NCBI GenBank assembly: GCA_020637985.1
Contig: JACKJK010000004.1
Location: 434,001 to 498,000 of the forward strand
Direction of reading: 5' to 3'
Source: Rhodobiaceae bacterium
Lineage (GTDB): Bacteria; Pseudomonadota; Alphaproteobacteria; Rhizobiales; Tepidamorphaceae
Length of the DNA stretch: 64,000 bases
The notes under the pieces were generated by a model. The model searched no databases, was not told the DNA's origin, and saw only the letters and a list, made by a program, of their open reading frames with translations. The stretch's first letter is position 1. Each line of letters opens with the position of its first letter. Below are positions 8,335 through 15,593 of this stretch, piece by piece. Position numbers and translations under genes: made by a program.

Positions 8335-9567
8335 TCAGCCGTTTGCGTAGTCGCGCCGGTCGTCGACAACCTTGCCGTCGTTGGGCAGGCTCCCTGGCGC
8401 CACCAGCGTGACGGTGCCCTTGAGCTTGGTCACGGCCTGCAGGCTGGCCGCCACCTCGGCTTCGGTCTCGCCGCCCGCGGTTTCCGCCTTCAGCACCATG
8501 GCGTCCTGCGCGCCGTCGCGCACGACCTCCAGCCTGAGGCGGCCCAGGCCGGGATGGCGCTTGCCGATTTCCGCCACCTGTTCGGGATCGACGAACATGC
8601 CCTTGACCTTCGTGCGCTGGTCGGCGCGCCCCATCCAGCCCTTGATGCGCATGTTGGTGCGCCCGCACGGGCTCGTTCCCGCCAGCACCGCGGACAGGTC
8701 GCCGGTCCCGAAGCGGATCAAGGGATAGTCGGGCCGCATGACGGTCACGACGACCTCGCCCACGTCGCCCTCCGCCACCACTTCATCGGTCCCCGGCCGC
8801 ACGATCTCGACGATCATGTGCTCGTTGACGATCATCCCCTCCTGCGCCTCCGATTCATAGGCGATGACGCCGAGGTCCGCGGTCGCATAGCATTGCAGCA
8901 CCGCGACGCCACGCTCCGCGTATTCCGCCCGCAGGGATGGAAAAAGCGCCCCGCCGGAGACGAGTGCGGCCTTGATGCTGGAGACGTCGGCGCCGGTCTC
9001 GGCGGCTTTGTCGAGGATGATCTTGAGGAAGTCCGGCGTGCCGACATAGGCCTTCGGGCGGAAATGCGCGATCAGCGCCAGTTGCGCCTCGGTGTTGCCT
9101 GGCCCCGCCGGAATGACCGGCGCGCCGAGCGCCCGGCAACCGCTGTCGAGAATGAACCCGCCCGGCGTCATGTTGTAGGAAAAGCAGTTCAGGACCACGT
9201 CGCCCTGGCGCACGCCGGCGGCAAACAGCGCGCGCGCCGTCCCATACCAATCCGCCCCGCGCCCTTCCGGCTCGTAGACCGGCCCGGGAGACGAAAACAG
9301 CCGCGCAGGCCGCTCCACACCCGATGCAAAGCCGCCGAACGGCGGCGACCCGCCCTGCAGGCGCATCAGTTCGGGCTTGCGCAGCACCGGCAGTTTCGCC
9401 AGCGCCGCGCGATCGGTGATCGTCTCCGCATCGATGCCAGCCAGCCGGTCGGCCCAGGCCGGCGCTTCGGCGGCAGCCCGCTTCAGCAGCCCCGCGAGTG
9501 CCGCAAAGAGCACCGTCTCGCGCTCCGCAGCCGAACGCATCTCGAGTACATCGTAGTGGCCTGCCAT
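8335..9567 (-). CDS. Phenylacetate-CoA ligase-like adenylating enzyme
   Basis: A 410-aa protein of the PaaK branch of the AMP-forming acyl-CoA synthetases. Recognisable parts are the GTPDFLKIIL segment, the YATADLGVIAYE region that corresponds to the adenine-binding motif, the DVGEVVVTV and FGTGDLSAV motifs, and the C-terminal MRIKGWMGRADQRTKVKGMFV hinge region. The usual Ser/Thr/Gly-rich nucleotide loop (SSGTTG) is replaced by SSPGPVYEPEG. The start has GGGGAGA upstream. It is the last gene of the minus-strand liv cluster, separated from the SDR by a 117-bp repeat. The substrate is probably an aryl acid such as phenylacetate, inferred only from family and neighbours. Confidence 0.8.
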   Translation of the reverse strand: MAGHYDVLEMRSAAERETVLFAALAGLLKRAAAEAPAWADRLAGIDAETITDRAALAKLPVLRKPELMRLQGGSPPFGGFASGVERPARLFSSPGPVYEPEGRGADWYGTARALFAAGVRQGDVVLNCFSYNMTPGGFILDSGCRALGAPVIPAGPGNTEAQLALIAHFRPKAYVGTPDFLKIILDKAAETGADVSSIKAALVSGGALFPSLRAEYAERGVAVLQCYATADLGVIAYESEAQEGMIVNEHMIVEIVRPGTDEVVAEGDVGEVVVTVMRPDYPLIRFGTGDLSAVLAGTSPCGRTNMRIKGWMGRADQRTKVKGMFVDPEQVAEIGKRHPGLGRLRLEVVRDGAQDAMVLKAETAGGETEAEVAASLQAVTKLKGTVTLVAPGSLPNDGKVVDDRRDYANG

Positions 9568-9589
9568 GGTTTGTCTCCCCAGGTGCCGG

Positions 9590-9706
9590 CTAGATCACGA
9601 TGACCATGGGCCGAACTGGCCCGTGATCATGAACATGATCGATTCCAGAATGTTGGAGCGGGATGGGACGCAAAACCGGTATCCATTTTTCCTCATTCCG
9701 CTCTAG
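9590..9706 (-). repeat. 117-bp dispersed repeat, copy 2 (CTAG-bounded)
   Basis: Inverted relative to the copy at 4677-4793, with the same length and the same CTAG at both ends. The terminal CTAG at 9703-9706 contains the TAG stop codon of the SDR gene, so the element abuts or truncates that reading frame. The interior holds GGGCCGAACTGGCCC, an inverted repeat with a short loop. Confidence 0.75.
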
Positions 9707-10392
9707 TCCAGCCAACTCAATCGTTTCCTGTTGCGAAAGTAGCCGCCGGTCGGACCGTTCCCGGCCAGTGTCGCCAGCCACACCGCGGTGTCCGCGCCCT
9801 GTTCGGGCGAAAGCGGCGCACCCTCGCCGCCCATCCGCGTCTTCACCCATCCCGGGCACATCGCATTGACCTTCACGCAATCGGGCAGTTCGCCTGCCAC
9901 CTTCACCGTGATGGCGTTTAGCAGCGCCTTCGAGACCCCGTAGGCGCCCGGCCCCAGATGTGCCAATGCCCCCCACTGGGAAGACACGTTGACGATCCGC
10001 CCGTAGCGCCGTGCCGCCATCGCGGGCCCCAGCGTCCGCATCAGTGAAAGTGGCCCCAGCGCGTTGACCCGGATCGCCTCCAATACCTCGGCGCCGTCCA
10101 TCTCAAGCAGTTTTTCGCCCGTCAGGATGCCGGCGTTGTTGACCAGGATGTCGATCACCCGGCCCTTGCGTTTGAGTGCCGCGACGCAGGACCTGATCGA
10201 TCGCAGGTTGCCGACATCGAGGCCGATCGCATCGCCCTGCCGGCCGGACCTGGCGATATCCGCCAGCAAGCCCTCGGCCGAAGCTACGTCACGCACCCCC
10301 GCGATGACATCGATCCCGCGGCCTGCAAGCTGTCTTGCAATCGCGGCCCCGATGCCGCGGTTGGCGCCGGTGACGAGAGCCGTCCGGGCCAT
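9703..10392 (-). CDS. Short-chain dehydrogenase/reductase
   Basis: A 229-aa classical SDR. The NAD(P)-binding TGANRGIG motif is at residues 8-15, NNAGIL follows the third beta strand, the catalytic Ser is in VNVSSQWG and the YGVSK pair supplies Tyr and Lys. It belongs to the carbonyl reductase-like SDRs. It lies 13 nt downstream of livF and is presumably co-transcribed with the transporter. Its TAG stop is within the terminal CTAG of the downstream repeat, so the native C-terminus may have been altered; the length is slightly below the usual 240-250 residues. The substrate is unknown. Confidence 0.85.
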   Translation of the reverse strand: MARTALVTGANRGIGAAIARQLAGRGIDVIAGVRDVASAEGLLADIARSGRQGDAIGLDVGNLRSIRSCVAALKRKGRVIDILVNNAGILTGEKLLEMDGAEVLEAIRVNALGPLSLMRTLGPAMAARRYGRIVNVSSQWGALAHLGPGAYGVSKALLNAITVKVAGELPDCVKVNAMCPGWVKTRMGGEGAPLSPEQGADTAVWLATLAGNGPTGGYFRNRKRLSWLD

Positions 10393-10405
10393 GCAGCCAC
10401 CCGTG

Positions 10406-11242
10406 TCAGTTCAGCCAGCGCTTGCGGCGCCGGTAGCTCTTCACGTTGCGGAAGCTCGAATGACTGTCGCCGCCGATCCCCAGGTAGAACTCCTTGACGT
10501 CGTCGTTCTCGCGCAGGCTCTTCGCGTCGCCGTCGAGCACCACCCGGCCATTCTCCAGGATGTAGCCGTAGGTTGCGTATTTCAGCGCCACGTTGGTGTT
10601 CTGCTCCGCCAGCAGGAAGGTCACGCCCTCGTTGGCGTTCAACTGGCGCACGATCTCGAAGATCTCCTCCACCAGCTGCGGCGCCAGCCCCATCGACGGC
10701 TCGTCGAGCAGGATCATGTCGGGCTTTGCCATCAGCGCGCGTCCGATGGCACACATCTGCTGTTCGCCGCCCGATGTGTAGCCGGCCTGGCTGGACCGGC
10801 GCTCGCGCAGGCGCGGAAAATAGCTGTAGACCTTCTCGAGGTCCGCCTTGATCGCGGCGCCACCATCACGGCGCGTATAGGCACCTGTCAGCAGGTTTTC
10901 CTCGATCGAAAGATGGCCGAAACAGTGCCGGCCTTCCATCACCTGGATGCAGCCGCGCCGCACCAGTTCGTTCGGCGACAGGTCGTGCACGTGCTCGCCC
11001 TTCAGCACGATCGATCCCTTGGTCACGTCCCCGCGCTCCGCCCTGAGCAGGTTCGAGATCGCCTTCAGCGTCGTCGTCTTGCCGGCGCCGTTGGCGCCCA
11101 GCAGCGCGACGATGCCGCCCTTGGGCACGCTCAGCGACACACCCTTCAGCACAAGGATCACGTGATTGTAGATCACCTCGATGTTGTTCAGCTCCAGGAG
11201 CGCACGCTCCGCTGAAGTCTCTGCAGTGTGGGTATCAGCCAT
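10406..11242 (-). CDS. livF: Branched-chain/aryl-acid ABC transporter ATPase (LivF-type)
   Basis: A 278-aa ATP-binding subunit. Walker A is GANGAGKTT, the signature region reads YTSGGEQQM, and Walker B is MILLDEPSMGLAP. The MEGRHCFGHLSIEENL segment is typical of LivF. The signature is degenerate (TSGGEQ for LSGGQQ). A basic C-terminal tail (YRRRKRW) extends past the usual LivF end. It works with LivG, LivH, LivM and the binding protein encoded upstream. The preceding gap carries a strong GC hairpin behind the binding-protein gene. Confidence 0.92.
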   Translation of the reverse strand: MADTHTAETSAERALLELNNIEVIYNHVILVLKGVSLSVPKGGIVALLGANGAGKTTTLKAISNLLRAERGDVTKGSIVLKGEHVHDLSPNELVRRGCIQVMEGRHCFGHLSIEENLLTGAYTRRDGGAAIKADLEKVYSYFPRLRERRSSQAGYTSGGEQQMCAIGRALMAKPDMILLDEPSMGLAPQLVEEIFEIVRQLNANEGVTFLLAEQNTNVALKYATYGYILENGRVVLDGDAKSLRENDDVKEFYLGIGGDSHSSFRNVKSYRRRKRWLN

Positions 11243-11287
11243 CTGTCGGCCCCGGATTGGAAATACGACGCTTCTTGCTTCGGCAGG

Positions 11288-11311
11288 CCCGGCGGGCCGC
11301 AGCCCGCCGGG
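11288..11311 (-). terminator. GC hairpin between the binding-protein gene and livF
   Basis: CCCGGCGGGC (11288-11297) and GCCCGCCGGG (11302-11311) form a perfect 10-bp stem with a 4-nt loop, just after the substrate-binding-protein stop codon. There is no T-run. It probably protects the upstream mRNA 3' end or attenuates transcription into livF. Confidence 0.7.
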
Positions 11312-11335
11312 ATGTTCGCTACGCGTTCAAGCGGA

Positions 11336-12628
11336 TCAGTTGCAGGTCCGCGGCGTGATGTTGTTCTCCTTGGCATAGGCCTCGGAGTCTTCCTTGATCA
11401 GGGCATCGACCACTTCGCGGTCCGCCGAGATCAGGTCGGTGATGATGCTCCACTTCTTGGCCGCGGCGTCCCACTGCTGGATCATGCCCAGGCCCGGACC
11501 GCCGTGGTTGGCGCAGGAGACCTTCACCGGAACCGTGAAGTTCGGCAGGCCAAGCTCGGCAAGCCGCGATTCCGGAACGTCCAGCGCTTCCATGCCATCA
11601 CGCATCATCGCCGGCGTGATGTCCTTGGTGTTGTGGATCTTCATCGCCGTGCGCGCGGCTTCCACCGCCCACATCGCCGCCACCATGCCGCGGTTGTAGA
11701 GCACCGTGCCGGCCTGGTCGCCCGCGCCCGCCGCCTTGCCCGCGTCATAGACGTGCTTCTTCAGATCGGCATAGATCGGGAAGTCGGAGCCCACGCCGTG
11801 GAAGGTGACCGCCTTGTAGCCGTTGGCGCCTTCGCCCGCCGGAATGGTGTCGTTCTCGGAGGCCGACCACCACACGCCGATGAAGTGATCCATCGGGAAG
11901 CGGATGTTGGCGGCTTCCTGGATGGCGACCTGGTTCATGACGCCCCAGCCCCACATCAGAACGTAGTCGGGACGGTCGCGGCGAATCTGCAGCCACGTTG
12001 CCTTCTGCTCCTGGCCGGGATGGTCGACCGGCAGCAGGGTCAGCGCGTAGCCGTGCTTCTTGGCCAGTTCCTCGAGCGTGCGGATCGGCTCCTTGCCATA
12101 GGCGGAGTTGTGGTAGACGAGCGCGATCTTCTTGCCCTTCAGGTCCCCGCCCTCTTCCGAGGCGATGTACTTGATGATGATCGAGGCGGCATCCCAGTAG
12201 GTGCCCGGGTAGTTGAAGACGTTGCTGAAGATCGTGCCGTTGGCCGCCGACGTGCGGCCATAGCCCATCGAGTGGATCGCAATGCCGTCGGCGGTCGCCT
12301 TCGGGATCAGCTGGTAGGTGATGCCCGTCGACAGGGGCTGGTAGACAAGCGAGCCTTCGCCCTTGGTCGACTCGTAGCACTCCACACCCTTTTCGGTGTT
12401 GTAGCCGGTCTCGCATTCCACGAGCTTGATCTTGTTGCCCTCGATGCCGCCGTCGCGCTCGTTGATGAGCGTGAAGTAGTCGGCATAACCGTCGGCGAAC
12501 GGAATGCCGTTCGGCGCGTAGGGCCCGGTGCGATAGCTGAGCGAGGGGAAGACCAGCTCGGCGAAGGCCGGCCCGGCTCCGATCGTCAGCGCCGTTGCGG
12601 CGATTGCCGCGAGTTTGGCGAGTTTCAT
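11336..12628 (-). CDS. ABC transporter periplasmic binding protein (LivK-type)
   Basis: A 430-aa type I periplasmic binding protein with a Sec signal peptide (KLAKLAAIAATALTIGAGPAFA, cleavage after AFA). The mature part starts with LVFPSLSYRTGPYAPNGIPFADG and contains the ligand-binding loops NERDGGIEG and VECETGYNTEKGVE. SD GAAGGGAGG sits right against an ATG at 12634 but 6 nt before the ATG at 12628, so the latter is the better start. The family usually binds branched-chain amino acids, amides or aromatic acids. Here the neighbours (CoA ligases, indolepyruvate oxidoreductase) favour an aryl acid, an inference only. Confidence 0.9.
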   Translation of the reverse strand: MKLAKLAAIAATALTIGAGPAFAELVFPSLSYRTGPYAPNGIPFADGYADYFTLINERDGGIEGNKIKLVECETGYNTEKGVECYESTKGEGSLVYQPLSTGITYQLIPKATADGIAIHSMGYGRTSAANGTIFSNVFNYPGTYWDAASIIIKYIASEEGGDLKGKKIALVYHNSAYGKEPIRTLEELAKKHGYALTLLPVDHPGQEQKATWLQIRRDRPDYVLMWGWGVMNQVAIQEAANIRFPMDHFIGVWWSASENDTIPAGEGANGYKAVTFHGVGSDFPIYADLKKHVYDAGKAAGAGDQAGTVLYNRGMVAAMWAVEAARTAMKIHNTKDITPAMMRDGMEALDVPESRLAELGLPNFTVPVKVSCANHGGPGLGMIQQWDAAAKKWSIITDLISADREVVDALIKEDSEAYAKENNITPRTCN

Positions 12629-12697
12629 TTCCATCCTCCCTTCAACGATGGATGCGGGTGCCAGAACGGCGCCCGGTTTCCCTGGCCATGTTTGGTT

Positions 12698-13774
12698 CTA
12701 GTGCGGAAATGGCCAAAGCCGCAGTTTCTCCTTCGTGAGGCGCCACAGCTGGGCAAGCCCGTGCGGCTCCACGATGAGGAAAAAGATGATGAGCGCACCC
12801 ACGATCATGATCTCGAAGTGCGAGGCGATGTCGGTCGCCCAGCCGAGTTGTCCGACCATCAGGTTCTTCAGCAGCACCGGCAGCAGCACCAGGAACCCGG
12901 CGCCCAGGAACGAGCCGAGGATCGACCCCAGCCCGCCGATGATGACCATGAACAGCGCGCGGAACGACTGGTTGATGCCGAAGGCTTCCGTCGGCTCGAC
13001 AGCGCCGAACCAGATCGTGAAGTACATCGCACCCGCGATGCCGATGTAGAAGGACGACACCGCGAAGGCGGAGATCTTGGCACGCAGCGGCTCTACGCCG
13101 ATGATCTCGGCGGCGATGTCCATGTCGCGGATCGCCATCCACTGCCGCCCGATGCGCCCGCGCGTCAGGTTCTTGCCGATCCAGGCGAACACGAACACCA
13201 CAGTCAGCGCCACCAGGTAGGTCGCCCACGGCGGCGAGTTCGGTCCGGTCACCGGTACGCCGAACAGGAGGCGTTCCGGCGCCGTGATCTGGCCCGAGGC
13301 CGAGTAGTTGTAGAACCACGGGAACTTGTTGAAGACCCACACCAGGAAGAACTGCGCCGCGAGCGTCGCCACCGCCAGGTAGAAGCCCTTGATGCGCAGC
13401 GACGGCAACCCGAAGGCCATGCCGACCACCGCCGTGACACCGCCCGACAACACGATGACGAGCAGGATGTTCATCTCCGGAAACGCCGTCATCAGCTTGT
13501 AGGCGGCATAGGCGCCGACCGCCATGAAGCCGCCGGTGCCGAGGCTGACCTGGCCGCAGTAGCCCACCAGGATGTTCAGCCCCAGTGCCGCCATCGACCA
13601 CACCAGGAACGGGATCAGCACCGATTTTTCCCAGTAGTCGTTGATGAAGAACGGCACCACCGCGAACGCCGCCACGATGAACGCCCAGAACAGGATGCGC
13701 TCCGAACGGATCGGGAAGGTCTGCTGGTCCGCCCGGTAGGATGTCTTGAAGTCGCCTGCTTCGCGATAGAGCAT
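12698..13774 (-). CDS. livM: ABC transporter permease (LivM-type)
   Basis: A 358-aa inner-membrane permease with about ten hydrophobic segments. The hallmark GYCGQVSLGTGGFMAVGAYA is present near residue 85, and RIGRQWMAIRDMDIAAEIIG, the cytoplasmic EAA-like loop, near residue 200. Start ATG at 13774 is 4 nt from the livH stop and preceded by AGGATCTAGGAC; the frame remains open 22 codons upstream inside livH. It pairs with LivH to form the channel. Confidence 0.93.
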   Translation of the reverse strand: MLYREAGDFKTSYRADQQTFPIRSERILFWAFIVAAFAVVPFFINDYWEKSVLIPFLVWSMAALGLNILVGYCGQVSLGTGGFMAVGAYAAYKLMTAFPEMNILLVIVLSGGVTAVVGMAFGLPSLRIKGFYLAVATLAAQFFLVWVFNKFPWFYNYSASGQITAPERLLFGVPVTGPNSPPWATYLVALTVVFVFAWIGKNLTRGRIGRQWMAIRDMDIAAEIIGVEPLRAKISAFAVSSFYIGIAGAMYFTIWFGAVEPTEAFGINQSFRALFMVIIGGLGSILGSFLGAGFLVLLPVLLKNLMVGQLGWATDIASHFEIMIVGALIIFFLIVEPHGLAQLWRLTKEKLRLWPFPH

Positions 13775-13778
13775 CGTC

Positions 13779-14780
13779 CTAGATCCTCTCGATGATCTTG
13801 TCGCCGAACAGCCCCTGGGGCCGGTACAGCAGGAAGACAAGTGCCACGACGTAGGCGAACCAGTTCTCGATCGCCCCGCCGACCAGCGGCCCGATGTAGA
13901 GCTCGGCGAGCTTCTCGCCGACCCCGATGATGAGGCCGCCCACGATGGCGCCGGGGATCGACGTGAAGCCGCCCAGGATCAGCACCGGCAGCGCCTTCAG
14001 CGCGATCAGCGACAGCGAGAACTGCACGCCCGACTTCGAGCCCCACATGATGCCTGCGACCAGCGCCACGAAGCCGGCGATCGACCACACGATAACCCAG
14101 ATGGTGCGCAGCGAAATGCCGACCGACAGCGCCGCCTGGTGGTCGTCCGCAACCGCCCTCAGCGCGCGGCCCATGCGCGTGTATTGCGAGAACACGCTCA
14201 GCGCCACCACGAGAACGGCCGCGACGATGGCCGCCGTCACGTCGAGCTTGTCGATGTACATGCCGAAGTAGTCGCTGCCTTCGGCGGCCCATTCGCGCGT
14301 CACGTCTTCCCACCAGAAGGAGCCGCCCGAGGGCACGCCGATGTCGAGCGCCTTGACGTCGGAGCCCCACATCAGATCGCCCAGGCCCTCAAGGAAGTAG
14401 GCAAGCCCGATGGTCGCCATGAACAGGATGATCGGCTCCTGGTTGACCAGGTGCTTGAGCACGATGCGCTCGATCAGGAAGGCGAGCGCGATCATCACGA
14501 CCATCGTGCCGATCACCGCCAGCAGCGCCGGCATCCCGGCGCCCCAGTGCTGCGCCTCGACACCGAAGATGGCGTGGATGAGGTGCGCGAACGGCACTTG
14601 GCCCGTCAGCAGGCCGACCAGCGTCAGCGCCGCGAACAGCGCCATCACCCCTTGCGCGAAGTTGAAGATGCCCGACGCCTTGAAGATCAGCACGAAGCCG
14701 AGCGCCACGAGCGAATACATCACGCCCGACATCAGGCCGTTGAGGACCGTTTCGATGAAATAGAGGAAGTCCGGGCTCAT
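13779..14780 (-). CDS. livH: ABC transporter permease (LivH-type)
   Basis: A 333-aa membrane permease. It starts MSPDFLYFIETVLNGLMSGVMYSLVALGF, the standard LivH N-terminus, followed by GIFNFAQGVMALFAAL. The cytoplasmic loop YTRMGRALRAVADD precedes a transmembrane block and the LGGFTSIPGAIVGG motif. There is a moderate internal insertion (SGGSFWWEDVTREWAAEG) in a periplasmic loop. SD GGACGACAGG precedes the ATG. It is positioned between livG (9-nt gap) and livM (4-nt gap). Confidence 0.93.
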   Translation of the reverse strand: MSPDFLYFIETVLNGLMSGVMYSLVALGFVLIFKASGIFNFAQGVMALFAALTLVGLLTGQVPFAHLIHAIFGVEAQHWGAGMPALLAVIGTMVVMIALAFLIERIVLKHLVNQEPIILFMATIGLAYFLEGLGDLMWGSDVKALDIGVPSGGSFWWEDVTREWAAEGSDYFGMYIDKLDVTAAIVAAVLVVALSVFSQYTRMGRALRAVADDHQAALSVGISLRTIWVIVWSIAGFVALVAGIMWGSKSGVQFSLSLIALKALPVLILGGFTSIPGAIVGGLIIGVGEKLAELYIGPLVGGAIENWFAYVVALVFLLYRPQGLFGDKIIERI

Positions 14781-14789
14781 CCTGTCGTC

Positions 14790-15593
14790 CTACTCATGCG
14801 GAACGCCGAGATAGGCGTCGATCACGTCCTGGTTGGCACGCACCTCGTCGGGCGTCCCGTCGCCGATCTTCTTGCCGTAGTCGAGCACGACCACGCGGTC
14901 GGACAGGTCCATCACGACGCCCATGTCGTGCTCGATCAGCGCGATGGTGGTGCCGAACTGGCTGTTCACATCGAGGATGAAGCGGCTCATGTCCTCCTTC
15001 TCCTCGCGGTTCATGCCCGCCATCGGCTCGTCCAGCAGCAGCAGCCTTGGCTCTGCGGCGAGCGCCCGGCCGAGTTCGACGCGCTTCTGCAGGCCGTAGG
15101 GAAGCCGCCCCACCGGCGTCTTGCGGATGTGCTGGATTTCCAGGAAGTCGATGATCTTCTCCACCGCCTCGCGATGCTCGATCTCTTCCCTTTCCGCCGG
15201 CCCCGTCCATAGCGCCTGCCACAGCAGGTTGCGCTTCATCAGCGTGCCGCGCCCGGTCATGATGTTGTCGAGCGTCGACATGCCGCGGAACAGCGCGATG
15301 TTCTGGAAGGTGCGCGCGACGCCGTGCGTCGCGGCGTGGTGCGGGCGCATCCGCGGGCGCGGAACGCCCTCGAAGGTGATCGTGCCTTCCTGGGGATGGT
15401 AGAAGCCGTTGATGACGTTCAGCATCGACGTCTTGCCGGCGCCGTTGGGGCCGATGATGGCGCGGATCTCGCCGACGCGGATGTCGAACGAGATGTTGGT
15501 GATCGCCTTCACGCCGCCGAACGACAGAGAGATGTTGTCGACCTTCAGCAGGATGTCGCGTTGCGATGCGGGCAGGGTTTCGACGAGGCTCAT
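14790..15593 (-). CDS. livG: ABC transporter ATPase (LivG-type)
   Basis: A 267-aa ATP-binding subunit. Walker A GPNGAGKTS, the GVARTFQNIALFRGMS segment typical of LivG, a signature reading LPYGLQKRVELGRAL, and Walker B LLLLDEPMAGMN. The ABC signature is LPYGLQ in place of LSYGQQ. The start ATG overlaps the stop of the upstream acyl-CoA synthetase by 4 nt (ATGA) and has AAGGAGGCG as SD, which shows tight coupling between CoA activation and import. Confidence 0.93.
   Translation of the reverse strand: MSLVETLPASQRDILLKVDNISLSFGGVKAITNISFDIRVGEIRAIIGPNGAGKTSMLNVINGFYHPQEGTITFEGVPRPRMRPHHAATHGVARTFQNIALFRGMSTLDNIMTGRGTLMKRNLLWQALWTGPAEREEIEHREAVEKIIDFLEIQHIRKTPVGRLPYGLQKRVELGRALAAEPRLLLLDEPMAGMNREEKEDMSRFILDVNSQFGTTIALIEHDMGVVMDLSDRVVVLDYGKKIGDGTPDEVRANQDVIDAYLGVPHE

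Noticed and set aside
11228..13795. Long plus-strand open frame antisense to the liv genes
   Set aside because: Its translation is His/Arg/Asp-rich low-complexity sequence without family motifs and lies opposite clear transporter genes; a GC-rich artefact. The same applies to long antisense frames at 15566-17737, 19470-22172, 26672-28756, 35140-37647, 42738-44534 and 59586-61736.
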